Assembly: GCF_025060755.1 (NCBI RefSeq)
Contig: NZ_JANYUY010000051.1
Location: forward strand, 1-52,033
Length of the DNA stretch: 52,033 nt
DNA from: Paenibacillus doosanensis
GTDB lineage: Bacteria; Bacillota; Bacilli; Paenibacillales; NBRC-103111
Direction: 5' to 3'
The notes under the pieces are model-generated. The model worked only from the letters and a program-made list of their open reading frames with translations, was not told the DNA's origin and ran no database searches. The position numbers and the translations under genes were made by a program. Shown here one piece after another: positions 8,406 through 17,481 of the stretch. The stretch's first letter is position 1. Every line of letters starts with the position of its first letter.

Positions 8406-9467
8406 TCACACATGGCGGCTGCGGTATTCCGAAGGGAGCATGCCGGTCTTCTCGCGGAACTGTCTGCTGAAATACCTGTGGTCCAAGTATCCGCACTCTT
8501 CGGCGATATCCGCGATCGGCTTGGACGACTGCAGCAGCAGGTTCATCGCCCGCGCCAAGCGCAGCTCCTTCATATAATCCTGGTACGAAATTCCGAGCAA
8601 ATCCTTGAAGCATTTGCTGAAATACCCGCGGCTCAGCTTCAATTTGTAAGCCATTTCATTTTGCGTCAGGTAGAAATCGCGCAGCTTCGCCGATTCGGCC
8701 GCCTCCAGAATGCGCAGCACGACGTCCTCCGGGTAAGAAGATACGTGAAACAGGTGCCGGACGTGACCGCGAAATTCGGAAATGAACGCCCGCCATGCCG
8801 GCCAGCTGTCGACGGCCTCCGCTTTGGTCAGCCATTCATGCAAAAACTGCGAATGAAGCATCCGATTCCATTCCACCAGCAAATAGTGCATGACGTTATG
8901 CAGCTTGGAGAGCGGCGGATTCATCTCCTCCATCCGGTCGCATAAAGCATCGAACTGCGCATCCTTGAGCACCCAATAGAGCGGCAGCCACTCGTCGATC
9001 TGCGCCTGCAGCCGCTCCTCGTCCCGCTCCGACCACTCCGTCCTGACGGTTGGCAGCGGATTCAGTCCGCCTCTCGGCGCCTCGCTCAAATCGCGGATGC
9101 GCATCGTAATGCGCCGCAGCGCTTCCTGCATCTGGTCATTTTCCAGCTCGGTCTTCACGATGTAATCAATCGCTCCCAGACGCAGCGCTTCTTGAATATA
9201 TTTGAAATCCTCGTGACAGGTCAGCACGGCCATATGCACATGCGGATAACGCCCGCGCACCTCCTGCATCAGATCGAAGCCGTTCATAACCGGCATAGCC
9301 AAATCGGTGATCAGCAAATCTACCGGCTCCCGCTCCATCCATTCCAGCGCCTTCCTGCCGTTGCTCGCTTCCCCGACGACCGTCACCTCGAACGCGGCCC
9401 AGTCCATCGTGGAAATAAACCCTTTGCGCACAAAATATTCGTCATCGACAACAAGCGCTCTAATCAT
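8406..9467 (-). CDS. YesN-like response regulator, REC plus AraC-type DNA-binding domain
   Basis: A 353-residue regulator. The N-terminal receiver domain (1-120) has 'VVDDEYFVRKG', phospho-acceptor Asp in 'LLITDLAMPVMNG' (about residue 55) and Lys in 'YIVKTE' (about 105). The C-terminal 100 residues hold two helix-turn-helix motifs with 'GYFSKCFKDLLGISYQDYMKE' and 'CGYLDHRYFSRQFREKTGMLPSEYR', the AraC signature. The start overlaps the stop of the sensor kinase (9460), indicating translational coupling. It probably activates the lipoprotein-permease operon directly downstream in response to an extracellular sugar. Confidence 0.92.
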   Translation of the reverse strand: MIRALVVDDEYFVRKGFISTMDWAAFEVTVVGEASNGRKALEWMEREPVDLLITDLAMPVMNGFDLMQEVRGRYPHVHMAVLTCHEDFKYIQEALRLGAIDYIVKTELENDQMQEALRRITMRIRDLSEAPRGGLNPLPTVRTEWSERDEERLQAQIDEWLPLYWVLKDAQFDALCDRMEEMNPPLSKLHNVMHYLLVEWNRMLHSQFLHEWLTKAEAVDSWPAWRAFISEFRGHVRHLFHVSSYPEDVVLRILEAAESAKLRDFYLTQNEMAYKLKLSRGYFSKCFKDLLGISYQDYMKELRLARAMNLLLQSSKPIADIAEECGYLDHRYFSRQFREKTGMLPSEYRSRHV

Positions 9468-11232
9468 CGCTATGTTCCTCCCTCTTCCACGGCAGCCGAA
9501 AATACATCGTCGTCCCGCCCTCTTCGGAGCTGGCCGTCTGCAGCTTCGCTTCGTCGCCGAAATAAGCCTTCAGCATCGTATTGACATAATTCAGCCCGAT
9601 GCCCATGCCGACTTTATCCCGCTCCGGTATGTCGTTCTTGAGCAGCTTCTCGATGTCCCGCTCCCCGATCCCCGCTCCTTGATCCATCACCTGAACCAGC
9701 AGACCGCCGCCCGTTTCCGTCGTAATTCGCAGCTCGATCGTGCTTCGCTCCTCCGTCAAACCGTAATACAGCGCGTTCTCAATGAGCGGCTGAAGCAAAA
9801 AACGCGGCACCTTCACCTGCAGCGCCTCCGGAACGGCATGAACGTTCAAGGCGAATTCGCATTGATAGCGCATTTGCTGCAACGTAATGTAATCCTGCAA
9901 GGCACTGATTTCCAGCTGAAGCGGCACCAGGCCTCCGTCCTTGCCCAAGTTGTAGCGCAGGAGCCGGATAAAAATCGAAAGAAACTGCACGATTTCCTCC
10001 TGACGGTTTGCCTTGGCGATCCATTGCACCGTATTAAGCGTATTGTACAAAAAATGCGGATTGATCTGGGCGACGACCTTCTCCACTTCCAAATGCCGTT
10101 TGTCTTCCTCGTTCCGCTTCAGCTCGCTTAGCAGCATCCATATTTTGGAACGCATCTCCTGGAACTGCTCCATCAATACGTCCAGCTCCACGACCTGCGT
10201 CTTGGCGATGGGCCGCCGGGAGCCTTTTTCGTCCTGAACGCCGTTATCCCCGAACTGTCTGATCTCGCGGTTCAGCCGATGCAAGGAATAATAAAACTTT
10301 CTCCATATCGAAGCTCCTGCCGCCAGGCTGAACAAGAGCGATACCGCGGCGATCGCAAGCCAGGCGACGCTCCAGTTGCGGATTTCTTTGCGCAGCACCT
10401 GTTTCTGGACGACCGCGTACAGGTACCACTCCTGGCCCTCGCTGTATTCCCGGAAAAAGTAATCGTCCCCGATCACTTCGTAGCCGTCCGTCCGGCTGAC
10501 ATTCCCGGCCATCCGCCGTCCTGGCGGAAAGCGCTCTTCATCCTGGCTGAACACGACAGTTCCTTGAGCGTCCGTAATCACCTGCAGCACCTGAACGCCG
10601 TATTGGCGCTCGTTCAGCACCTGATCGTATAATTTGGAATTCGTTTCCACATAAATATTTTGCGGGGAGCGCTTGGGAATGTTGAGGGGCCGGGAAACCG
10701 AGAACACCGTTCCTTTCGTATTGGAGAACGATTCATGCGGCGGGTGGTACACGACCCCTTTGGACTGCGTCAGCGGTTCGAGCCCTCCCGTCCCGATCCC
10801 GGCTTCCACCGGCTGGTTCATATAAAAAATATCGTTCGTCTGGGCATCGTAAATGTAAAACAGCCCTGTATCGGGGTTCGTAAAGCTAACCTGCTGCAAA
10901 TAGTCGAATATGCGCTGACTGAGCACGTACCTTTCGGCGGGGTCATCGGATTGAAACAACAGCTGCACATCCCGCGTCGCTAGCTGCTGGGAGACGTAAT
11001 TCAGGTTATCGTAAGTTTTCTCCATATTCATTCTTACTTGGTGGAGCGTGCTCTGAACGCCGTTGGCCGTCTTATTGTCGAGGATCAAATAAATGACGTA
11101 ATAGGATAAGGCTCCGATCAGCAGTATGGGCAGGATCGAGCTCATCATGAGACCGGCGAGCAAGCTTGTTTTTAAGGAGCGGGGCTTGGCGGAGCTTCTT
11201 CGAAAACGAAACCATGCATAGGACAGGCGCAT
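9460..11232 (-). CDS. YesM-like sensor histidine kinase
   Basis: A 590-residue membrane kinase. The ATG at 11232 ('MRLSYAWF') follows gagagg. Helix 1 is near residues 27-48, an extracellular sensor of about 250 residues follows, and helix 2 is near 'SVAWLAIAAVSLLFSLAAG', then HAMP-like sequence. The His_kinase domain has the phospho-His in 'QINPHFLYNTLN' and the ATPase part has N-box 'LLQPLIENALYYGL', G-box 'VMDQGAGIG' and 'GMGIGLNYV'. This architecture is the YesM class, which senses carbohydrates or binding-protein complexes. It forms an overlapping pair with the YesN-like regulator. A frame continuing upstream to 11511 runs through the preceding gene's terminator and is not used. Confidence 0.92.
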   Translation of the reverse strand: MRLSYAWFRFRRSSAKPRSLKTSLLAGLMMSSILPILLIGALSYYVIYLILDNKTANGVQSTLHQVRMNMEKTYDNLNYVSQQLATRDVQLLFQSDDPAERYVLSQRIFDYLQQVSFTNPDTGLFYIYDAQTNDIFYMNQPVEAGIGTGGLEPLTQSKGVVYHPPHESFSNTKGTVFSVSRPLNIPKRSPQNIYVETNSKLYDQVLNERQYGVQVLQVITDAQGTVVFSQDEERFPPGRRMAGNVSRTDGYEVIGDDYFFREYSEGQEWYLYAVVQKQVLRKEIRNWSVAWLAIAAVSLLFSLAAGASIWRKFYYSLHRLNREIRQFGDNGVQDEKGSRRPIAKTQVVELDVLMEQFQEMRSKIWMLLSELKRNEEDKRHLEVEKVVAQINPHFLYNTLNTVQWIAKANRQEEIVQFLSIFIRLLRYNLGKDGGLVPLQLEISALQDYITLQQMRYQCEFALNVHAVPEALQVKVPRFLLQPLIENALYYGLTEERSTIELRITTETGGGLLVQVMDQGAGIGERDIEKLLKNDIPERDKVGMGIGLNYVNTMLKAYFGDEAKLQTASSEEGGTTMYFRLPWKREEHSDD

Positions 11233-11344
11233 ACGTGTCCAACCTCTCTTCTCTGATCTTCCCTTTGAATTCGCGAGCCTTCCCTTATAATCCTGTTCCT
11301 GCCCGGCAAATCGGCCGGGGGTGGGCTGATCGGGCTTCCTATGC

Positions 11345-11381
11345 AAAAACCGCCTCATCCGCCGAAGCGGCAGTGAGACGG
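11345..11381 (-). terminator. Terminator of the beta-helix gene
   Basis: A GC-rich hairpin, about 13 bp of near-complementary stem (ccgtctca.../...tgaggcgg), followed on the minus strand by TTTTT. It separates the beta-helix gene from the sensor-kinase operon. The rest of the 11233-11523 gap shows only the kinase ribosome site. Confidence 0.75.
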
Positions 11382-11523
11382 TCGAAGGGTCGAAGCTATG
11401 ACAGGATAAGAGCCGGAGCTTGGCAGACATTTGGAATTCCCAGAAGAAATGCCCGCGTATCCGCCGTCTTCCGGATTCTCCGGGCGAGCCGATGACAGCA
11501 ATGAATTCCAAATCCGGAAGGTG

Positions 11524-13662
11524 CTATATTAGTTTCACCGCTTGCAGCGCACCGCTATTGTCGACGCTAAGCTGATAGCACGAGCCGTCCGGCGCATATA
11601 AGCGGAACCGGTCGCCGGAGCCGGGCGAGCCGTTCATATAGGCCTGCTCGGCGCCGGCCAGCACGTTGTTGAAGGTTTCCACCTCGCCGCAATTGGAGGC
11701 AATCTCCAAGCCGTAGCGGTTTTGCGCCCCTTGGGACGGCATCCGTACGGCATTGTCGTGAACGGAGCCGCGAACGGCGGCATTCTCCAGCTTGATCCCC
11801 GCATACAGTCCGGCTCCGGCGACGCCGGCCGAATCGATCCTGTTGCCCGCAATCTCGAAGCCGTCCGTCTCGGTGACGTAAATGCCGTGCTTGCCGAGCC
11901 GCTTCAGCATATTGCCGCGGATCGCGTAATTGCCGCCTTTAGCCAGCCAAATTCCCTCGTAGTCGGTTTCCTCGATCTGGTTGTCGATAGCCATCAAATC
12001 GAATGTATTCTCGGCATAAATTCCTCTGCGGGTTCGCTCCACCTGATTGCCGACTACCTGGACGCTGCGGCTGCGGGTAATCAAAATCGATGTCTTGGCC
12101 GGCGCCGCATCCGTAATCAGGTTGCGCGCAATGATCGTATGCTCCGCCTTGACATCCCCGGAGCCCGTGCAGGAGATGCCCTCGTACTGGGTCGTGCCGA
12201 CAATGATATTGTCCGCGATCAGCGCCCGCGAGCCGGTCTGCGGCGTGCCGTGCTGCACTCCGTCCCGGTCCTTCGTGGATTCCGTATTCGCTCCGGGCGC
12301 ATTGACGACCACGCCGCCGCCGCAGCCGTACATCGCATTGCCCCTGACGAGGCAATCGTTGAATTTAAACAGCCGGACAGCCCAATAGCCGAGCCGGTCG
12401 AACGTATTATCGACGATTTTAATATTGCGCGTCCACACATCGTGAATCGCCGAATGATTCCCGACCCCGCCGCCCCAAGCCGTCGTTCCCGGAGTGCCGC
12501 TGGCTCCGAAATAACAGCCGCGGACCGTCACATTGTCGCTGGGAGTCCCGTCGTACTTGCCGTACCAAGGAAAAGCCGACCCGGTCGGAATATCGATTTG
12601 GACCGCTTCCGCATAATTGCGGGAGCCGTCAGGGGCATTGAGAAAGCCGACCAGCCGGCAGTGCTCGATCAGCACCTCGCTGCTCGAATTGATCTCAATC
12701 GCATGTCCCCACGATATGTCCTTGATCGTCGTATTCCTGATCGTGACATGCCGGGCATGGGCGATATTCAGCCCCGCGAACGAGTCGGGATACTGCTCGA
12801 CATTTCCGTCCCAGGTTCCGCCCTCGATCACGATATTCCCGTGCCCGCCGTAGCCTTCGTACTGCGCTCCCTGATCTCCGTTGAACAGAAAGCTGTTGTC
12901 ATGGCAACGTTTCACGACGGCGTTATGCTCCAGCTCAAGCCGCGTATGGTTGTATATCCGCAGCGAATCCGTCACTTTATATACGCCGCTCATCAGGTAG
13001 ACGTTGACGCCGCCCGTTAGTTTGGCAAGCGACAGCGCCGCTTGGATCGCCGGGGTATCGTCCGCCGTCCCGTCGCCCTTGGCTCCCCACCACTGCGGAT
13101 ACAGCCGCGTGCCGCGCATGGAGCCGGCGACGCTTCCTTGTCCGGCGAAGATGGCGTTCGGACCGGCGCATATCCGGGCGTCGATCGTCACCTGAACGCC
13201 CGCGTCGGGGACAAGGCATGCCCCGTTATCGAATCTTAAGTCGAGCGTCGAAGCGAAGGCAATGCCTGAGCCGATCCGGTAGCTGCCCTTGGAAAAATAT
13301 AACGTAGCCCTTTCCCCGTCCCGCAGCCGGCCTAACAGCCGGAGCAGCGCGGGAGCGTCATCCGTCTGCCCGTCCCCCTTAGCCCCGCCATCCTTCGCAT
13401 GGAGCCACACGACCCGGGTCCCCGCCGGTCCGTTGCTGCCGCCGCCGTACACGCTGTTAGTTACCGTGGCGTCATCGGCAGCGGCATAAGCGCTTGCTTG
13501 ACCCGCACTCAGCAAATATTTGGACGCTAGCGCGACTCCTGTCATCCCCATCGCCGTCAGCAGTTTGCGCCGGGTGATAGCCCGCTTGGGGATGGGATGG
13601 TTCCGTTCCCCATGCTTATGCTCTTCCTCATGAGAATGCTTGCTCCCCTGTTCGATCGTCAT
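11524..13662 (-). CDS. Tat-exported right-handed beta-helix protein (pectate-lyase superfamily)
   Basis: A 712-residue secreted protein. The N-terminus is unusual: a His/Glu-rich stretch (residues 7-22) precedes a twin-arginine motif 'TRRKLLTAMG' and a hydrophobic segment ending 'SAGQASAYA', so Tat export of a folded protein is likely. Two Pectate_lyase_3 blades follow: 'AKDGGAKGDGQTDDAPALL' near 95 and 'WGAKGDGTADDTPAIQ' near 195. After these comes a long series of parallel beta-helix rungs of the NosD type up to about residue 690. The ATG at 13662 follows ggggaggcg. Proteins of this shape bind or cleave polysaccharides. No lyase or hydrolase catalytic set can be assigned with confidence, so polymer binding is an alternative. 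It lies directly upstream of the YesM/YesN importer block. Confidence 0.85.
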   Translation of the reverse strand: MTIEQGSKHSHEEEHKHGERNHPIPKRAITRRKLLTAMGMTGVALASKYLLSAGQASAYAAADDATVTNSVYGGGSNGPAGTRVVWLHAKDGGAKGDGQTDDAPALLRLLGRLRDGERATLYFSKGSYRIGSGIAFASTLDLRFDNGACLVPDAGVQVTIDARICAGPNAIFAGQGSVAGSMRGTRLYPQWWGAKGDGTADDTPAIQAALSLAKLTGGVNVYLMSGVYKVTDSLRIYNHTRLELEHNAVVKRCHDNSFLFNGDQGAQYEGYGGHGNIVIEGGTWDGNVEQYPDSFAGLNIAHARHVTIRNTTIKDISWGHAIEINSSSEVLIEHCRLVGFLNAPDGSRNYAEAVQIDIPTGSAFPWYGKYDGTPSDNVTVRGCYFGASGTPGTTAWGGGVGNHSAIHDVWTRNIKIVDNTFDRLGYWAVRLFKFNDCLVRGNAMYGCGGGVVVNAPGANTESTKDRDGVQHGTPQTGSRALIADNIIVGTTQYEGISCTGSGDVKAEHTIIARNLITDAAPAKTSILITRSRSVQVVGNQVERTRRGIYAENTFDLMAIDNQIEETDYEGIWLAKGGNYAIRGNMLKRLGKHGIYVTETDGFEIAGNRIDSAGVAGAGLYAGIKLENAAVRGSVHDNAVRMPSQGAQNRYGLEIASNCGEVETFNNVLAGAEQAYMNGSPGSGDRFRLYAPDGSCYQLSVDNSGALQAVKLI

Positions 13663-13781
13663 CGCCTCCCCGAAACCTTCATGCTCCCATTGTAACGGAC
13701 TTCGGCGGACAAGCGTGAGCTAACGATGCTGTCGGGAATGTAGAAAAATGTTGTTGATGCATGAATGCCCCTGCTGGAACG

Positions 13782-13871
13782 CTAAATACTTTTATTCCAT
13801 AAGCAATGCCGGATGTAAAAATACGCAGGCAAAACAGCGAAGCCCACAAGTAACAGCAGTTGAACAATCAT
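13782..13871 (-). CDS. Possible 29-residue single-span membrane peptide
   Basis: A short frame starts with ATG at 13871 and is preceded by gaagggagaaagaaag, a good ribosome site with 8-base spacing. The product is 29 residues: a hydrophobic helix (residues 2-20, rich in L, V, F) followed by a basic/polar tail 'RHCLWNKSI'. It lies in the same direction between the SH3-like gene (stop 13922) and the beta-helix gene (start 13662). Size and design resemble small membrane regulators or type I toxin-like peptides, but no family is recognised. No antisense RNA was identified. A longer overlapping frame (13679-13867) has no ribosome site of its own. Confidence 0.4.
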   Translation of the reverse strand: MIVQLLLLVGFAVLPAYFYIRHCLWNKSI

Positions 13872-13921
13872 CTTTCTTTCTCCCTTCTGTAAAAAACTAT
13901 TTCGACTGTAAGTTTTTCGCA

Positions 13922-15589
13922 TCACATATCCGGCAAAAGCGTAAACACAACGGGTTCGCCGCTAACCGCTCGCATCTCTTCCTGCGACATCACCTTCATG
14001 TTGTCCTGTTCTCCCAAGCGATACGCTGCCGGCGCAGGAATGATCCGCGCCGCATACTTGCCGGGGGCGGCGGGTTGTCCGCTGCGGTCCTTCTGATCCC
14101 ATTCGATATCGATCGTCTCGTTGTCCGTTCGATTGGGGAGCGGCGCCGAGAGGGCCGGCAGCTTGCGGCTCCAGACGACCTCCTGCTGCTCGGGCCGGAG
14201 AACCGCTTGCTCCGGATCGCCGTTCAGCCTTACAATCTGAACCTGCAGCTGCAGCGGCACCGGCCACGATAATACCTGCTCCGAGGTGTTCCGCAAGCTC
14301 AAGCGCAAGGGCACCGCTTCCTCCGGCTCGAAGCTGTACAGGTAGGTAGATCTGGTCAGTGTCAGATCAAACGGCTCTCCATGCATCCCGCCGTTCGCGC
14401 CCTGCCGGTAGTATGTCCAGCTGCCGACCAGCGAACGGTCGGATGGATTGACCGGCTGCGGGACCCATAGATCGCCGTCCATCCCGCGAAATAAATACCA
14501 GTCCAACTGATCGTCGCCGGACCATTTGGCGATACTTTGCACTTCCTGCGGTGCATAATAGCCCTTATTATGAACAATGCCGCCCGTCCCCGGGTAGCGG
14601 TAAACGGCCGTATCCCCGGTCAAGCGCAGCGTTACGTTCGCAGGCTCCGTCCCGAGCGGACGCCGCTGCAGCGACAGCTGCGGATTGATCCATACCGTAT
14701 CCGCAGTGCCGTTCTTGACCTCGAACCAGCCTCCGTAGCTCGCCGAAGCTTCCAATACGGTTCCGGGTTCGAACCATACGACGGAATCGTCCGTCTCAGG
14801 CGCCCGGTAGCCGTAGCCTCCTGTCGGCAGCGTCAGCGACTGACTCTCCTTCCGAATCCCGATCTTCTCCTCGCTCGGTAAAACCCAGCGGGGCCCTTGG
14901 TCCGTACGAATCCGGTACCAGACGATCTCGCTATGCCGGTAACCGCTCATCCCGGTACGCCACTCGGCCAATACATGAACGATCTGGGGAGAGAGGGTCA
15001 TCGGCGCTGTTTGCAAATAAGGAATTTCGTACAGCTGCTCCTGCCGGGTGAGCAGCATATCGTAATTGGCCGGATCTTCCTTAATATTTTCCAGAAGCAG
15101 CGGGCGGTACAGCCACTTAGGCGTTCCTGCGGCCGTGTCGATACGGTACCAGTCGTTGTCGATTTTGCCGGTAATATGTATCTCTTGCGGAGCTATCGGT
15201 TCGGAAGCATCCCCGCTCGCATAAGGGGCGGGGTACATCGCTTGCACTCTTAACGTATGCGCCTTCACATCCACGGATTTGACTTCACCTTCTATGACCG
15301 CACTGGACTGCGGTATCCATTGTTCACCTAACCAGGTGTCCACCTTATACCAGTTGCCCGTACTTTCATGGGCCGTCTCTTTGACCCGCAGCGTCTGTAC
15401 ACCTCCGAGCATTCCGGCCGGAGCCGCTTCCTCCGCCTCCCTATAAAACGGGGTATCGCGGACGATAGTCAGCAGCGGCTGCTCCGGAGTCTCCTCCGCA
15501 CGCGCAACCGCCATGCTCGTACTTTCATATATTCCCGATACGGCTATCAGCGCGCACACGGTTATTGCCAATCTTCTACATGGGTTCAT
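13922..15589 (-). CDS. Secreted protein with repeated SH3-like modules and a BsuPI-like C-terminal domain
   Basis: About 555 residues. The ATG at 15589 follows aaaggag and opens a signal peptide ('MNPCRRLAITVCALIAVSG', cleavage near 'VARA'). The body has about five SH3b-like modules of 60-70 residues, each with a '(N/D)WY(K/R)(V/I)DT' or 'WFEVKNG' strand and a 'W(I/L/V)xPQ' ending (for example 'GEQWIPQSS', 'PKWLYRP', 'PRWVLPSE', 'DLWVPQP'). The last 160 residues resemble the BsuPI-type immunoglobulin fold: 'VPLRLSLRNTSEQVLSW', then 'VVWSRKLPAL' and 'PGKYAARI'. Such modules bind wall polymers or proteins. It is likely an extracellular, wall-associated protein without an evident enzymatic domain; its exact role is unknown. 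Confidence 0.65.
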   Translation of the reverse strand: MNPCRRLAITVCALIAVSGIYESTSMAVARAEETPEQPLLTIVRDTPFYREAEEAAPAGMLGGVQTLRVKETAHESTGNWYKVDTWLGEQWIPQSSAVIEGEVKSVDVKAHTLRVQAMYPAPYASGDASEPIAPQEIHITGKIDNDWYRIDTAAGTPKWLYRPLLLENIKEDPANYDMLLTRQEQLYEIPYLQTAPMTLSPQIVHVLAEWRTGMSGYRHSEIVWYRIRTDQGPRWVLPSEEKIGIRKESQSLTLPTGGYGYRAPETDDSVVWFEPGTVLEASASYGGWFEVKNGTADTVWINPQLSLQRRPLGTEPANVTLRLTGDTAVYRYPGTGGIVHNKGYYAPQEVQSIAKWSGDDQLDWYLFRGMDGDLWVPQPVNPSDRSLVGSWTYYRQGANGGMHGEPFDLTLTRSTYLYSFEPEEAVPLRLSLRNTSEQVLSWPVPLQLQVQIVRLNGDPEQAVLRPEQQEVVWSRKLPALSAPLPNRTDNETIDIEWDQKDRSGQPAAPGKYAARIIPAPAAYRLGEQDNMKVMSQEEMRAVSGEPVVFTLLPDM

Positions 15590-15753
15590 GGATCTGCTCC
15601 TTTCCGCTACTCTTAGACGATCGCTCCTCCCCAAAAGTTTCTTCGATTTCCAATTTAATAGCAAAAAGACCCGTACATAATCCGCATGGATCACGAACGA
15701 GCCTTTGCAGCTGCGCCGACGGACTTAACCTGCGGCGCCGCATCGGCTTTCGG

Positions 15754-15888
15754 TCATTCGGCCAGCTTGGCCAGCACCGCCTCCAGCCGGTCGAGATTTT
15801 GTTCATTCGCTTGAATCGCGAACGCTTTGACCTGCCGATATACGGCTTTCGCGCGGCGCTTGCAAAATACGGGTATTGACGAATTCAT
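15754..15888 (-). CDS. Possible 44-residue small protein, unknown
   Basis: A short frame from ATG 15888 to TGA 15754. The N-terminus is basic ('CKRRAKAVYRQVKAF') and the C-terminus is an amphipathic helix ('NEQNLDRLEAVLAKLAE') with coding-like residue use. A gggaga stands only 3-4 bases before the ATG, which is short spacing. The reduced palindromic repeat begins immediately upstream. No family is recognised. It could be a real small gene or a chance frame. Confidence 0.3.
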   Translation of the reverse strand: MNSSIPVFCKRRAKAVYRQVKAFAIQANEQNLDRLEAVLAKLAE

Positions 15889-15992
15889 GCTCTCCCGCTG
15901 CGGTGCCCATTTGATCATCCGTTTTAGAAGACGACCGCTGACGCTTTTCCAGATTCAAATGGCCCCTTCCTTCTTTTTTCGCCGGGCTTCGA
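15889..15992. repeat. Reduced copy of the palindromic MITE-like repeat
   Basis: The outer arms of the repeat seen at 20891-21243 recur here: 'cccatttgatcatcc' close to 'cgcttttccagattcaaatg' and 'gccccttccttcttttttcgcc'. The central arm pair built on gaaaacggattct is missing, so this is an internally deleted relative. Confidence 0.7.
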
Positions 15993-16075
15993 GCTGCCTG
16001 CGGAAATCTTGCCGTTTTTTTGAAAGTAAACTTCACAGCAAGCAGTCACCCTACAGTCCCGCTTCTCCCGTACTC

Positions 16076-17257
16076 CTACTTCGATTCTACCGTTTGCGCC
16101 GCCCGGCAGAAACGTTCCAACGCTTCATGCAGAAAGGAACGCGGGCAAGCGTAGTTGATTCTGACGAAGCCTTCCCCTGCGCTCCCGTACTGGGACCCTT
16201 CATTAAAGGCCACCTTCGCTTGGCGAAACATCAGCTCCTTGATTTGCCGCACATCCGTCGTCAGTCCGCGGCAGTCGACCCACAAGAGGTACGTGCCGTC
16301 AGGCCGGTGCGTCTTCACCTGCGGCAAATGCTCGCTCAAGTAATCGATGGCGTAATCTCTGTTCGCCTCCAAGTACGCAAGCAGCTCATCAAGCCAAGCT
16401 TCCCCTTCGTTGTAAGCGGCAATGACGGCATTGGCGTTGAAATATGGCGTCATGTTGAGAGCCAGCGTCCTAAGGCGGCGATCGAACGCTTTCTTCATCT
16501 CGCTGTTGGCGGTAACGGCGAACGACGTATGCAGACCGGCCAAATTGAACGTTTTGGTTGCGGCAAGAGCGGTCATCGTCCGCTGCGCCAACTCCTCCGA
16601 CAAGGAAGCGAACGGAATATGCCGATGCCCCGACATGACAAGATCGCAATGGATTTCGTCGGAAATGACCGTGACCCCGTAACGGATGCATAGCTCGCCA
16701 AGTCTTTCCAATTCTTCCCGCTCCCATACCCGGCCGCCCGGATTATGCGGACTGCACAGCAGCATCAGCTTCGCTCCGCGCTGCATTTCCTGCTCAAGCT
16801 GGTCGTAATTCATTATGTACCGGCCGTCTCGCTCGATCAGCGGACTATCCGCCACTTCTCTGCCGTTCATGCGAATGACGTCGAAGAAAGGCGCGTATAC
16901 CGGAGATTGCAGAAGGACCCGGTCGCCGAGGGAGCTGAACAGCTCCACAGCCAGGCTCAGCGTCGTAACGACGCCGGGCGCATCGCTTAACCATTCGGGC
17001 TTCAGCTGCCAGTCGTGCCTTCTTGCGAACCAGCTCACGATGGCGGCGTTGTACGCTTCCGGCTGTATCGAATATCCGTAAGTGCCGTGCAGCGCCCTTT
17101 GGACTAAAGCTTCTTTAACCGCGGGAGGGCTCTCGAAGTCCATATCGGCAACCCACAGCGGCAGCACATCGTCCGCGCCGAACAATCGCTCCGATTGATC
17201 CCATTTGTACGAATTCGTCTGCTTTCTATTCAACATGCGATCAAAATCATATTTCAT
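16076..17257 (-). CDS. PatB/MalY-type PLP-dependent aminotransferase-fold C-S lyase
   Basis: A 393-residue fold-type I PLP enzyme. The ATG at 17257 ('MKYDFDRMLNRK') follows aaggagg; a longer frame lacks support. Landmarks: 'LPLWVADMDF' near 33-41 (typical of MalY/PatB), 'SPHNPGGRVW' at 169-178, 'VISDEIHCDL' with Asp200, and PLP lysine Lys235 in 'AATKTFNLAGLHTS'. The family cleaves cystathionine or cysteine conjugates to a thiol, pyruvate and ammonia, and some members act as regulators. It is divergent from adaA across a 224-base region. PatB relatives fit sulfur metabolism; a direct link to alkylation repair is not shown. Confidence 0.88.
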   Translation of the reverse strand: MKYDFDRMLNRKQTNSYKWDQSERLFGADDVLPLWVADMDFESPPAVKEALVQRALHGTYGYSIQPEAYNAAIVSWFARRHDWQLKPEWLSDAPGVVTTLSLAVELFSSLGDRVLLQSPVYAPFFDVIRMNGREVADSPLIERDGRYIMNYDQLEQEMQRGAKLMLLCSPHNPGGRVWEREELERLGELCIRYGVTVISDEIHCDLVMSGHRHIPFASLSEELAQRTMTALAATKTFNLAGLHTSFAVTANSEMKKAFDRRLRTLALNMTPYFNANAVIAAYNEGEAWLDELLAYLEANRDYAIDYLSEHLPQVKTHRPDGTYLLWVDCRGLTTDVRQIKELMFRQAKVAFNEGSQYGSAGEGFVRINYACPRSFLHEALERFCRAAQTVESK

Positions 17258-17431
17258 GAATGATCCTCCTTTTGAACCGTTCCGGTCATGAAATGGAAAA
17301 GAATAACGTCTCTCTATACTATAACCACCTGCGCGGACATGCAAGCATCCGCCCATTCACCGCCTACAATTCCAGGGCATCTCGCGCGGTGACCGTTTAT
17401 TTCGCGATCTTGCTCTTCCATTGCGAAAACC

Positions 17432-17460
17432 GTACAAACGATCCCCTTAGAGGTTATACT
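17432..17460 (+). promoter_or_regulatory. Probable activator-dependent promoter of the ada operon
   Basis: A good -10 (tatact, 17455-17460) stands 17 bases from a poor -35 (gtacaa, 17432-17437), just upstream of the adaA ribosome site. A weak -35 is expected of a promoter that needs methylated AdaA for activation. The Ada binding site itself was not identified. Confidence 0.35.
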
Positions 17461-17481
17461 GTTTATGGAGGTGACGTTGCT

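Noticed and set aside
11722-13020. 432-codon plus-strand frame through the beta-helix gene
   Set aside because: Antisense shadow of a well-supported secreted protein, with no recognisable domain.
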